Assembly (NCBI RefSeq): GCF_003860525.1
Contig: NZ_CP034161.1
Location: 1,426,001 to 1,490,000 of the forward strand
Origin: Epilithonimonas vandammei
GTDB taxonomy: Bacteria > Bacteroidota > Bacteroidia > Flavobacteriales > Weeksellaceae
Length of the DNA stretch: 64,000 nt
Reading direction: 5' to 3'
In this document: positions 8,863 to 17,317 of the stretch, piece by piece
How positions within the stretch are numbered: position 1 is the stretch's first letter
Layout: each line of letters begins with the position of its first letter
Notes under the pieces: generated by a model
Database searches by the model: none
The model's input: only the letters and a program-made list of their open reading frames with translations
Told to the model about the DNA's origin: nothing
Translations under genes and position numbers: made by a program

Positions 8863-9846
8863 ATGAAATATTACAATAATATAGTTGAAACCATTGGTAA
8901 CACGCCGTTGGTTAAAATTAACAAAGTTTTAGGAGATGATTTTCCAGCTTTGGTTTTGGCAAAAGTAGAAACTACAAATCCGGGAAATTCCGTGAAAGAC
9001 AGAATGGCGCTTAAGATGATTGAAGACGCCGAAAAAGACGGTCGCCTGAAGCCGGGCGGAACTATTATTGAAGGGACTTCGGGAAATACAGGAATGGGTC
9101 TTGCTCTGGTTGCAATTCAGAAGGGCTATAAATGCATCTTCGTAACCAACTCCAAGCAGTCTAAAGAAAAATGTGACATCCTCCGAGCTGTTGGAGCAGA
9201 AGTGATCGTATGTCCAACAGATGTTAAGCCTACGGACCCGCGCTCGTATTATTCTACAGCTAAAAGATTAACGCAAGAAACCGAAAATGCTTGGTATGTG
9301 AATCAATATGATAATTTGTCCAACAGACAAGCGCATTATGAAAGCACAGCGCCAGAAATCTGGGAGCAGACCGAAGGAAAATTGACGCATTTCGTAGCTG
9401 GTGCCGGTACAGGCGGAACAGTAACTGGTTGTGGAACATTTTTCAAAGAGAAAAACCCGAATATCAAAGTCATTGGCGTTGATACTTATGGTTCGATTTT
9501 GAAAGAAATCCACGAGACGGGAGAGATTCATCTGGATCACGCGTACACTTATGTCACAGAAGGCATTGGAGAAGATATTCTTCCTGAGAATTATGATATG
9601 AGCGTCATCGATCATTTCGAGAAAGTGACTGATAAAGACGGCGCAATCTATGCAAGAAAACTGGCAAAAGAAGAAGGTATTTTCTGTGGTTATTCTGCGG
9701 GAAGTGCAATGTCTGCTTTGGTTCAGATGAAAGACCAATTTACAAAAGACGACGTGATTGTCGTTCTCCTTCACGACCACGGAAGTCGTTATGTGGGGAA
9801 AATCTACAATGATGAATGGATGAAGGAAATGGGTTGGCTGGATTAA
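8863..9846 (+). CDS. PLP-dependent cysteine synthase / cystathionine beta-synthase family protein
   Basis: 327 residues with the fold-type II PLP signature: VETTNPGNSVKDRMAL carries the Schiff-base Lys, EGTSGNTGMG the substrate-binding loop, and GAGTGGTVTGCG the phosphate-binding glycines. The tail HDHGSRYVGKIYNDEWM is characteristic of the cystathionine-beta-synthase-like subgroup without a CBS domain pair. It would make cysteine from O-acetylserine and sulfide, or cystathionine from serine and homocysteine. Sequence alone does not decide between them. It is the last gene of the 6975-9846 unit, followed by a terminator. Confidence 0.9.
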   Translation: MKYYNNIVETIGNTPLVKINKVLGDDFPALVLAKVETTNPGNSVKDRMALKMIEDAEKDGRLKPGGTIIEGTSGNTGMGLALVAIQKGYKCIFVTNSKQSKEKCDILRAVGAEVIVCPTDVKPTDPRSYYSTAKRLTQETENAWYVNQYDNLSNRQAHYESTAPEIWEQTEGKLTHFVAGAGTGGTVTGCGTFFKEKNPNIKVIGVDTYGSILKEIHETGEIHLDHAYTYVTEGIGEDILPENYDMSVIDHFEKVTDKDGAIYARKLAKEEGIFCGYSAGSAMSALVQMKDQFTKDDVIVVLLHDHGSRYVGKIYNDEWMKEMGWLD

Positions 9847-9872
9847 TAATTATGAATTGTTAATTATAAATT

Positions 9873-9908
9873 ATAAAAAAACCGCTGTCGAGAGATAGTG
9901 GTTTTTTT
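9873..9908. terminator. Bidirectional terminator
   Basis: AACCGCTGTC pairs with GATAGTGGTT around a GAGA loop, with an A-run before and a T-run after. It serves the cysteine-synthase-like gene and the convergent peptidase gene. Confidence 0.85.
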
Positions 9909-9931
9909 ATTGGTTTATTAGTAAAAATAGA

Positions 9932-10774
9932 TTATTCAAAAACTTCAAAATCCACTCCATCAAAACTCGCAAAAACCATCGTGGGATAAGAATCGTGATG
10001 GAAAATATTTCCTTCAGAATCAATTCCGATTGCACCTGCAAAACCATCAATTTCTTTCAGTTCTTCAAAGGTTCTGTCAAAAGCATTTTTCAGGGTTAAG
10101 CCGTCCGTTACGCGGGTTACGATTTTAGCGGCAGTAGCATTGCTCACAATATCTTCGCCAACACCCGTACAGCTTACCGCGCAGAATTTGTTAGCAAAAT
10201 TCCCTGCAACAGTCGCCGAATCAGAGATTCTTCCCGGGATTTCAAAACCTTTTCCTCCGGTAGATGTAGCGACAGCCAATTTTCCTTGTTTGTCAATGGC
10301 GACAGCTCCAACAGTTCCTTTGCCTCCTGTTTTCAGTTTCTCTTCATATTCTTTTCTACGTTGCGGGATTTCCGTTGAAAAGTTTTCGAACCCGTGGTGG
10401 TTGGCATATTGTTTCGCTCCGGTTCCGCCAAGCACACGATCATCCTCTTTCATAAGTTCCTTGGCTACTAAAACAGGATTTTTCACATTTTCTATGTTGA
10501 TGACGCCACTCATTTTCTGAGTTTCGCCATTCATAATCGCAGCGCTCATGCGGATAACGCCGTCACTTTGGATTTGCGAACCAATTCCGGCATTGTACAA
10601 CTCATCATCTTCCAAAAGCGAAACAGCATAAGCCACCGTGTCAAAAGCCGAATTATCTTGTAAAAATTCGTACGATTTTTTCGCAATGTCTTTCAGTGAG
10701 TTTTGTTTAGCCAATTTTACTTCATTGCTCTGACTGCTTTCGGAGAAAAATCCGCCGTGGATGATTATTTTCAT
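9932..10774 (-). CDS. Isoaspartyl peptidase / L-asparaginase (plant type, Ntn hydrolase)
   Basis: This 280-residue enzyme belongs to the asparaginase_2 family, which self-cleaves before a Thr that becomes the nucleophile. Here that is the Thr of GGKGTVGAVAID, near residue 154. STGGKGFEIPGRISDSATVA is the conserved substrate pocket segment, and CTGVGEDIV supplies further ligands. The N-terminus MKIIIHGGFF fits a cytoplasmic form without signal peptide. Such enzymes hydrolyse beta-aspartyl dipeptides. Beside cyanophycinase and cyanophycin synthetase, the likely substrate is beta-Asp-Arg. The context makes this role more probable than plain asparaginase. Confidence 0.88.
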   Translation of the reverse strand: MKIIIHGGFFSESSQSNEVKLAKQNSLKDIAKKSYEFLQDNSAFDTVAYAVSLLEDDELYNAGIGSQIQSDGVIRMSAAIMNGETQKMSGVINIENVKNPVLVAKELMKEDDRVLGGTGAKQYANHHGFENFSTEIPQRRKEYEEKLKTGGKGTVGAVAIDKQGKLAVATSTGGKGFEIPGRISDSATVAGNFANKFCAVSCTGVGEDIVSNATAAKIVTRVTDGLTLKNAFDRTFEELKEIDGFAGAIGIDSEGNIFHHDSYPTMVFASFDGVDFEVFE

Positions 10775-10805
10775 AGATTTATTTTAAAGAAATAATTGAA
10801 AAATA

Positions 10806-10875
10806 AACCACATAGTCACATAGTTTTGTTGAAATTTAAGGATAAATAGAATTTCTTCTATGTGTTTATGTGGTT
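10806..10875. repeat. Intergenic inverted repeat, CACATAG type
   Basis: Left arm 10806-10823 (AACCACATAGTCACATAG) and right arm 10858-10875 are complementary at 16 of 18 positions. The layout matches the inverted repeats at 29776, 30881, 34542 and 61432, whose arms have different but internally matching sequences. Confidence 0.75.
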
Positions 10876-10887
10876 GAAAAAGTTTTA

Positions 10888-11781
10888 TTATTCAGCACTA
10901 ACTTGCGGAATCGGATTGTATTGGGAATTAACAATCGTCATTTCTCTGGTTTTCATATCAAAAGTATCGTTCATAGAAAGTACATCTACGATGAGGTTTT
11001 TAATAGAAATTGGTTGACCCAATTCTACATTGGTCAGGTTGGTATCTTTGATTTGCAATCCGTCTACTATAATAACCAAACCGGAACCTATCGCAGTCAT
11101 AATATCATCTTGGATAAAAAGTCCGGTATCTTCACCAAGACCAATACCCAGTGTTCTCGGATTATTTACAACAGCCTGAAAAAGCCTGCCTATCCTACCT
11201 CTTTGAACAAAATGCGTATCTATAATCGCGTTTTCGATAAAACCAAGACCTTGTGTAGTTTTGATTTCGCCTTTTAAAAGCGCTTCCGAGCTGGAGCCCT
11301 GATAAATCATATTCTCTGATGCAGCAGCGGCACCGGCAGATGTTCCTGCATAGATAAAATCTTCCGTTTGATATTTAGTTAAAATTGCATCGTGAAATCT
11401 CGTTCCACCAAGAATAGAGGTTAGGCGAAGTTGGTCGCCACCTGTGAACATCACCACGTCGGCAGCATTGGCTCTCGCTACAATCGCATCACTATTAGCT
11501 TGTTCACGATTTTGAATATCAAGAATATTACAATTTTTTGCACCAAGATATTCAAATGCTTTTTTATATTCAGGACCTACGATGTCAGGAATTTGAGATG
11601 CGGTCGTAATCACTTCAATAACAGAATCTTCTTTTAGTTTAGATTCATCAATAATCTTTCTGAGGATTCCGCGTTCAAAAAAGTTAAGATTTTTTTCAAC
11701 ATTTTGGTCGAAATTGGTTTCTGTAAAACTACCTTTGTTCACAGCGCCGCCAATGATGACTAGTTTTCCTTTTGACTTCAT
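10888..11781 (-). CDS. cphB: Cyanophycinase
   Basis: Cyanophycinase is an S51-family serine exopeptidase that cuts cyanophycin into beta-Asp-Arg dipeptides. The 297-residue protein begins KGKLVIIGGAVNKG. It carries the nucleophile motif YAGTSAGAAAA, the upstream MFTGGDQLRL loop, DTHFVQRGRIGRL and GIGLGEDTGLF, all family hallmarks. No signal peptide is evident, so it is an intracellular form. The ATG at 11781 is preferred over 11820, because the extra residues are not family-like. It is divergent from cphA and lies next to the isoaspartyl peptidase, giving a complete breakdown route. Confidence 0.93.
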   Translation of the reverse strand: MKSKGKLVIIGGAVNKGSFTETNFDQNVEKNLNFFERGILRKIIDESKLKEDSVIEVITTASQIPDIVGPEYKKAFEYLGAKNCNILDIQNREQANSDAIVARANAADVVMFTGGDQLRLTSILGGTRFHDAILTKYQTEDFIYAGTSAGAAAASENMIYQGSSSEALLKGEIKTTQGLGFIENAIIDTHFVQRGRIGRLFQAVVNNPRTLGIGLGEDTGLFIQDDIMTAIGSGLVIIVDGLQIKDTNLTNVELGQPISIKNLIVDVLSMNDTFDMKTREMTIVNSQYNPIPQVSAE

Positions 11782-11972
11782 AGTAAACAAAAATAATAAA
11801 TCGGAGGAGAATAAGCACAATGTTTGTCCTGTAAAAATGCCATCCTACATTTAATGTTTTAATTATTAGTGTCTTATTTCCGAAAAAATGTCTATTGATA
11901 TTAAAGAATTCATAATTATTTTAATTATATGCTAAAATATCTACTCCATATTAAAATATTTCTTTGTGATTT
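11782..11972. other. AT-rich cphB-cphA intergenic region
   Basis: The region between the divergent cphB and cphA starts is strongly AT-rich. I see no ORF, clear hairpin or repeat in this part. The cphA promoter lies in the following 32 bp. Confidence 0.6.
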
Positions 11973-12004
11973 TTATGGATTCTCACGCTTTTCTATTATC
12001 TTTG
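11973..12004 (+). promoter_or_regulatory. Promoter of cphA (TTTG-N20-TATCTTTG)
   Basis: TTTG at 11973-11976 and TATCTTTG at 11997-12004, 20 bp apart, match the Bacteroidetes -33/-7 consensus. The start site would be near 12010, giving a leader of about 110 nt. A second TAnnTTTG (12105-12112) lies close to the ATG but lacks a -33 box. Confidence 0.65.
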
Positions 12005-12119
12005 ATAAAACTGGAGTGATTATTAGTGCGGTTTTGCTAAAGAATTTTTCCTTAATGCCAATTAAAAATCTACGTAATCACGAGTTCTAAGGTAAATAAT
12101 CTACTAGTTTTGTAAACAT

Positions 12120-14738
12120 ATGAAAATAGAAAAAATACAAGTTTTACGTGGCCCGAATATCTGGAGCATTACACGAAAAAAACTGATTCAGATGCGTCTC
12201 AATCTGGAAGAGATAGAGCATCAGCCTACTAACAAAATAGATGGTTTCCGGGAAAGAATCGAAAAGCTGATTCCTTCACTTTATTCCCACAGATGTTCTG
12301 AAGGGACGCCAGGCGGTTTTTTCAAGCGTGTAGAGATGGGAACATGGATGGGTCACGTTATAGAGCATATTGCTTTGGAAATACAAACACTTGCCGGTAT
12401 GGATGTAGGTTTCGGAAGAACGAGGGAAACCAAAACTCCGGGAACTTACAATGTTGTTTTCAATTACATCGAAGAAAAAGCAGGTGTTTTTGCGGCGGAA
12501 GAATCTGTGAAAATAGCGCAATGCCTTATAGAAGGTTCGGATTATGACCTCATTTTTTGTATTCAGAGTCTTAAGGAAATTAGAGAGAGGGAAAGGCTGG
12601 GACCATCTACAGGAAGTATTGTAGATGAAGCAGCTTCCAGGAGGATTCCTTGGATCAGATTAGGAAAAAACTCTCTGGTGCAGCTTGGTTATGGGATCAA
12701 TCAGCAGAGATTTCAGGCAACCATTACCGGGAATACCAGTAGCATTGCCGTAGATATTGCATGTAATAAAGAGCTGACAAAAAAGATGCTGGAAGATGCG
12801 GCGATTCCCGTTCCGTCAGGAGATCTAGTGGTAGATGAAGAAGGATTGCAAAGCGTGATCAGGAAAATCGGTTATCCATTAGTGCTGAAACCACTGGACG
12901 GAAACCATGGAAAAGGCGCTTCCATCAATGTCAAGGATTATGAAACTGCGGTTATTGGGCTAGAGCACGCTCAGAAGTATTCAAGAAAAGTGATTGTTGA
13001 GAAATACATCACGGGCTTCGATTTCCGAGTTTTGGTCATTAATCACAAAATGGTTGCGGCGGCTAGAAGAGTTCCTGCGCATGTTGTAGGCGATGGCGAA
13101 CTGAATCTTCAAGAACTCATCGATAAAGAAAATTTGGACCCAAGACGAGGGTACGGACACGAAAATGTTCTCACCGAAATTAATGTAGATAAAGATACTA
13201 ATGAGCTTCTGGGAAAATTGGGCTACACACTGGAAACCGTTCCACAGAAAGGGGAAATTGTTTACCTGAAATCCACAGCCAATCTATCAACAGGAGGTAC
13301 TTCCATAGATGTAACGGATATGGTTCACCCGGAAAATGTCCAGATGGCAGAACGTATTTCCAGGATCATCGGTCTGGATGTATGTGGAATAGATATTATG
13401 GCGGAAAATCTTACTCAGCCTCTGAAGGAAAGTGGTGGCGCCATTTTGGAAGTCAATGCCGCACCTGGTTTCAGGATGCACCTTGCTCCAAGTGAGGGTT
13501 TGCCGAGAAACGTAGCAACGCCAGTGGTAGATATGCTTTATCCGCCAGGCAAAGAATTCAGAATTCCGATTATAGCACTCACCGGAACTAATGGTAAAAC
13601 TACAACGACCAGATTATTGGCTCATATCGTTAAAAATAATGGAAAACGAGTAGGTTTCACAACTTCGGATGGGATCTATATCCAGAATACACTGCTCCAA
13701 AAAGGAGATACAACAGGGCCAATGTCCGCAGAATTTATTCTTAAAGACCCGACTGTAGAATTTGCGATTTTGGAAACTGCCAGAGGCGGTATTCTTCGTT
13801 CTGGATTAGGATTTGGAACTTGCGATATCGGGGTTCTTACCAATATCAAGGAAGATCATCTGGGGATTAGTGACATCCATAACCTCAAGGATCTGACAAG
13901 AGTAAAAAGAGTTGTTCTGGACAGCGTGAAAAAAGACGGCTGGTGCGTTCTGAACGCCGATGACGAATATTCTATGAGACTGGCGGACGACCTTCGCGCA
14001 AAAGTAGCCTTGTTCAGTTTGGATGAGAATAATCCGCATATCAAAAAGTTTGCAAAAGAAGGTAAGATTACCTGTGTCTTTGAAGAAGGTTTTGTAACCA
14101 TCAAAAAAGGGGAGTGGAAGATTAGGATAGAGAAAGTAAAGAACATCCCGATTACGATGGAGGGTAAAGCAAAATTTATGATTGCTAATGTGCTGGCAGC
14201 ATCCTTGGCGGCTTATGTCTATGGTTTTGAGATTCCGAATATCGCTCTGGCTCTAACAACGTTTATCCCAAGTGCACAACTAACGCCGGGCAGACTAAAC
14301 GTTTTCAAATTCAAGAACTTCAAGGTGATGATAGACTTTGCGCACAATCCGGCGGGTTACGAAGCCATCGAAGACTACCTGAAAAATGTGGAATCCAACA
14401 AGAAGATCGGAATCATTTCGGGAGTGGGAGACAGGCGGGATGGTGACATCCGCGAGTGTGGTAAAATCGCTGCCAGAATGTTCGATCATATCATTATACG
14501 GAATGAGAAGCACCTGCGCGGGCGCACGGAAGAAGAGATAAACGGTCTTATTATAGAAGGCATACAGAGTGTGGATAAAAGCGTAAGCTACGAAATCATC
14601 CCGAAAGAGATTGATGCTCTGAAGCACGCAATGAGCCTTGCTGAAGAAGGAACTTATATTACAGCACTGAGTGATGTGATTAATAATGCCATAGAGATCG
14701 TTCAGGAATATCAGGCCAAGGAATTGCAGGACGAATAA
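12120..14738 (+). CDS. cphA: Cyanophycin synthetase
   Basis: CphA polymerises aspartate and arginine into multi-L-arginyl-poly-L-aspartate using two ATP-dependent sites. The 872-residue length is normal. The N-terminal domain has RGPNIWS. The ATP-grasp domain follows from about residue 215 (YPLVLKPLDGNHGKGASINV, VEKYITGFDFRVLV, EVNAAPGFRMHLAPSEG). The Mur-ligase-like domain has P-loop ALTGTNGKTTTTRL near 488, then GGILRSGLGF, TNIKEDHLG and DFAHNPAGYEA. All expected catalytic segments are present, so the enzyme appears intact. Together with the two downstream-acting hydrolases it gives a closed storage cycle. Confidence 0.96.
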   Translation: MKIEKIQVLRGPNIWSITRKKLIQMRLNLEEIEHQPTNKIDGFRERIEKLIPSLYSHRCSEGTPGGFFKRVEMGTWMGHVIEHIALEIQTLAGMDVGFGRTRETKTPGTYNVVFNYIEEKAGVFAAEESVKIAQCLIEGSDYDLIFCIQSLKEIRERERLGPSTGSIVDEAASRRIPWIRLGKNSLVQLGYGINQQRFQATITGNTSSIAVDIACNKELTKKMLEDAAIPVPSGDLVVDEEGLQSVIRKIGYPLVLKPLDGNHGKGASINVKDYETAVIGLEHAQKYSRKVIVEKYITGFDFRVLVINHKMVAAARRVPAHVVGDGELNLQELIDKENLDPRRGYGHENVLTEINVDKDTNELLGKLGYTLETVPQKGEIVYLKSTANLSTGGTSIDVTDMVHPENVQMAERISRIIGLDVCGIDIMAENLTQPLKESGGAILEVNAAPGFRMHLAPSEGLPRNVATPVVDMLYPPGKEFRIPIIALTGTNGKTTTTRLLAHIVKNNGKRVGFTTSDGIYIQNTLLQKGDTTGPMSAEFILKDPTVEFAILETARGGILRSGLGFGTCDIGVLTNIKEDHLGISDIHNLKDLTRVKRVVLDSVKKDGWCVLNADDEYSMRLADDLRAKVALFSLDENNPHIKKFAKEGKITCVFEEGFVTIKKGEWKIRIEKVKNIPITMEGKAKFMIANVLAASLAAYVYGFEIPNIALALTTFIPSAQLTPGRLNVFKFKNFKVMIDFAHNPAGYEAIEDYLKNVESNKKIGIISGVGDRRDGDIRECGKIAARMFDHIIIRNEKHLRGRTEEEINGLIIEGIQSVDKSVSYEIIPKEIDALKHAMSLAEEGTYITALSDVINNAIEIVQEYQAKELQDE

Positions 14739-14804
14739 AAACAGTCTTGCTAAAACCATAGAATTTCATCGCAAAATCCGCGAAATAAAAACGAAGGTTT
14801 AGAC

Positions 14805-14838
14805 AAAAAAAACCGCACTCCAATGTGCGGTTTTTTTG
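14805..14838 (+). terminator. Terminator after cphA
   Basis: AACCGCAC and GTGCGGTT pair around TCCAAT, flanked by an A-run and seven Ts. Confidence 0.9.
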
Positions 14839-14945
14839 TTTACTGAGAGATGTACTGTGTCTGGATGTCGTTGTCTGCATTTTTAAAGTAACAGTTCCGC
14901 TTTTGCTATAAAAAGACAAAAATAGAACATCTGACATAGGATTTC

Positions 14946-16853
14946 CTAAATCCTCTCATTCTTGATCTCATCCACAACCTCAGGATTCAATAAGGTGGAA
15001 GTGTCTCCAAAATTAGTGAAATCGCCTTCCGCTATCTTTCTCAAGATGCGGCGCATAATCTTCCCGGATCTGGTCTTTGGTAAACCGGACACGAACTGGA
15101 TTTTGTCCAGCTTGGCAATCGGCCCGATTTGTTCGGAGATAAGCTGGTTGATTTCCTTCGCTAGGTTCTCACGGTTTCTTTCTTCCCCAGATTCTTTCAG
15201 AATCACGAAACCGTACAAGGCGTTGCCTTTTACGTCGTGCGGATAGCCTACAATTGCAGATTCTGCCACAGCAGGATGCTCATTGATGCTATCCTCGATT
15301 GGTGCTGTTCCAAGATTGTGCCCGGAAACGATAATGACATCATCCACACGACCTGTGATCCTGTAATAGCCAACTTCATCTCTCAGAGCACCGTCACCGG
15401 TAAAATATTTACCCGGAAATGCAGAGAAGTAAGTCTCCTTATAACGTTGATGGTCGCCCCAAATGGTACGCGCAATACCTGGCCACGGAAAGCGGATGCA
15501 TAAGTTGCCTGTCACCTGATTGCCGGATATCTCGTTACGTTTGTCATCCATCAGGACTGGTTGAACGCCAGGTAGCGGTAAGGTTGCATAAGTAGGTTTA
15601 GTCGGCGTTACAAATGGGATTGGAGAGATTAGGATACCGCCAGTTTCGGTCTGCCACCAAGTATCGACAATGGGGCATTTTTTGTTTCCCACATTATCAT
15701 TGTACCAGTGCCAAGCCTCGTCATTGATTGGTTCGCCCACAGAACCAATCACTTTGAGAGACTCTAGGTTATGTTTCTGAACCCATTCCACACTTTCTTT
15801 GGCTAATGAACGGATGGCTGTGGGAGCGGTATAAAATTGGGTCACCTTATGTTTCTCGATCACTTCCCAGAATCGTCCCGCATCGGGGTAAGTCGGCACC
15901 CCTTCGAAGATAACAGTCGTTGCGCCATTCAGGAGCGGACCGTACAGAATATAGGAGTGTCCGGTGATCCACCCGATATCCGCCGTACACCAATAGATGT
16001 CATTCTCTTTATAATTGAACACATTTTTAAAAGTATATGCTGTGTAAACCATGTAGCCTGCGCAAGTGTGAAGCATTCCTTTCGGTTTTCCTGTTGAACC
16101 TGAAGTATAAAGAATGAACAAAGGATCTTCCGCATCCATTATCACGGTCACGAAGTCTGTGGAAGCTTTATCATAATATTCTGACATCCAGTAATCTCGG
16201 CCTTCTTTCATCTTCACATCATTATTAGTTCTTTTAACCACCAAGACATGTTCCACAGTTTCGCATTTTTCCAAAGCTTCATCCACAATGCTTTTTAGAT
16301 CAAGCACTTTGTTACCTCTGTAACTTCCGTCTGAAGTAATGACCATTTTAGCGCCACAATCATTCACTCTGGAAGCAACAGCCGCAGCTGAAAACCCAGC
16401 AAATATCACGGAGTGAACGGCGCCCAACTTAGCACAAGCCAACATTGTTACCGCCAATTCAGGAATCATTGGAAGGTAGATGCAGACTCTGTCGCCTTTC
16501 TCAACGCCCATTTCGCGTAGAACGTTGGCGGTTTTATTCACTCTTTCGTAGAGTTCATTGAAGCTGATATGTTGAGCTTCTTCTTTCGGGTCATTGGGTT
16601 CCCAGATGATAGCGGTTTTGTCGCCTCTTACGGAAAGATGTCTGTCCAGAGAGTTTTTGGTAATGTTCAGTTTTGCATTTTTGAACCATTTTATGTTGGC
16701 TTCCTCCATATTGTAATCCACGACCTTGGACCAACGCTGATACCACACAAAATTTTCATCCGCAATCTTGTCCCAAAACTTCTTTGGATTTTTAATTGAC
16801 TTCTTATACTCCTTGAAATAATCCTGTAAATTCTGAATGTGATAATTTCTCAT
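14946..16853 (-). CDS. acs: Acetyl-CoA synthetase
   Basis: Acs activates acetate to acetyl-CoA through acetyl-AMP. At 635 residues it is the usual length. It has the AMP-binding motif LFILYTSGSTGKPKGMLH, the acetate-pocket segment VDTWWQTETGGI, FTGDGALRDEVGYYRITGR at the hinge, and GLPKTRSGKIMRRILRK with the Lys that is acetylated for control in other bacteria. It is the last gene of a minus-strand run with a response regulator and an SSS-histidine kinase just upstream. This suggests acs is their target, as in CrbS/R systems. Confidence 0.96.
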   Translation of the reverse strand: MRNYHIQNLQDYFKEYKKSIKNPKKFWDKIADENFVWYQRWSKVVDYNMEEANIKWFKNAKLNITKNSLDRHLSVRGDKTAIIWEPNDPKEEAQHISFNELYERVNKTANVLREMGVEKGDRVCIYLPMIPELAVTMLACAKLGAVHSVIFAGFSAAAVASRVNDCGAKMVITSDGSYRGNKVLDLKSIVDEALEKCETVEHVLVVKRTNNDVKMKEGRDYWMSEYYDKASTDFVTVIMDAEDPLFILYTSGSTGKPKGMLHTCAGYMVYTAYTFKNVFNYKENDIYWCTADIGWITGHSYILYGPLLNGATTVIFEGVPTYPDAGRFWEVIEKHKVTQFYTAPTAIRSLAKESVEWVQKHNLESLKVIGSVGEPINDEAWHWYNDNVGNKKCPIVDTWWQTETGGILISPIPFVTPTKPTYATLPLPGVQPVLMDDKRNEISGNQVTGNLCIRFPWPGIARTIWGDHQRYKETYFSAFPGKYFTGDGALRDEVGYYRITGRVDDVIIVSGHNLGTAPIEDSINEHPAVAESAIVGYPHDVKGNALYGFVILKESGEERNRENLAKEINQLISEQIGPIAKLDKIQFVSGLPKTRSGKIMRRILRKIAEGDFTNFGDTSTLLNPEVVDEIKNERI

Positions 16854-16909
16854 TATATTAATATTTTTAATTTTTATAAATCTTGTTTCTTTAATCTTTT
16901 CTTGTTGTT

Positions 16910-17272
16910 CTACTCAAGCATTTCCTCAATCTGCTGGATCAGCTTCTTGATAGAATAAGGCTTGGTTACATAAGCATCTGCTCCTAATTCCAATCCTTTC
17001 TCGATATCTTTCGGATTAGTTTTCGCACTCAAGAAAATCACTTTGGAATGATTGAGGTTTTCCATTGTTTTGATTTCGTTCAGTGTGCTGTAACCGTCTA
17101 GTTTTGGCATCATAATATCGAGTAGAATAGCGTCCGGTGTTATGGTTTTCAGCAGTTCCAGAGCTTCGGTTCCGTCTCTTGCAATAAAGACTTCGTAACC
17201 CTGTTTCCTGAAACTGTATTCCAAGGACATTAGTATTTTGTGTTCATCGTCCGCGATTAATATTTTTTTCAT
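16910..17272 (-). CDS. Single-domain response regulator (CheY-like)
   Basis: The 120-residue receiver domain has acidic pocket ADDE (residues 7-10), phospho-acceptor Asp52 in ILLDIMMPK, the conserved Ser/Thr region VIFLSAKT and Lys in YVTKPYS. There is no DNA-binding domain, unlike CrbR, so output must go through another protein. The ATG at 17272 is chosen because the frame then begins MKKILIADDEH, and the upstream residues overlap the kinase spacer. It lies 45 bp after the kinase gene and 56 bp before acs, so it is almost certainly co-transcribed with both. Confidence 0.9.
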   Translation of the reverse strand: MKKILIADDEHKILMSLEYSFRKQGYEVFIARDGTEALELLKTITPDAILLDIMMPKLDGYSTLNEIKTMENLNHSKVIFLSAKTNPKDIEKGLELGADAYVTKPYSIKKLIQQIEEMLE

Positions 17273-17317
17273 ATTTCTTCTAACTTGAGAAATCCCCAAG
17301 GATTCGATTTTCTATTG

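Noticed and set aside
9268..9780. 170-codon minus-strand frame inside the cysteine-synthase-like gene
   Set aside because: Its composition (Cys, His and Phe rich, no domain) is that of an antisense shadow.
13287..14759. Long opposite-strand frames within cphA
   Set aside because: They lie inside a well-supported gene with all catalytic motifs and show no protein-like features or start context of their own.
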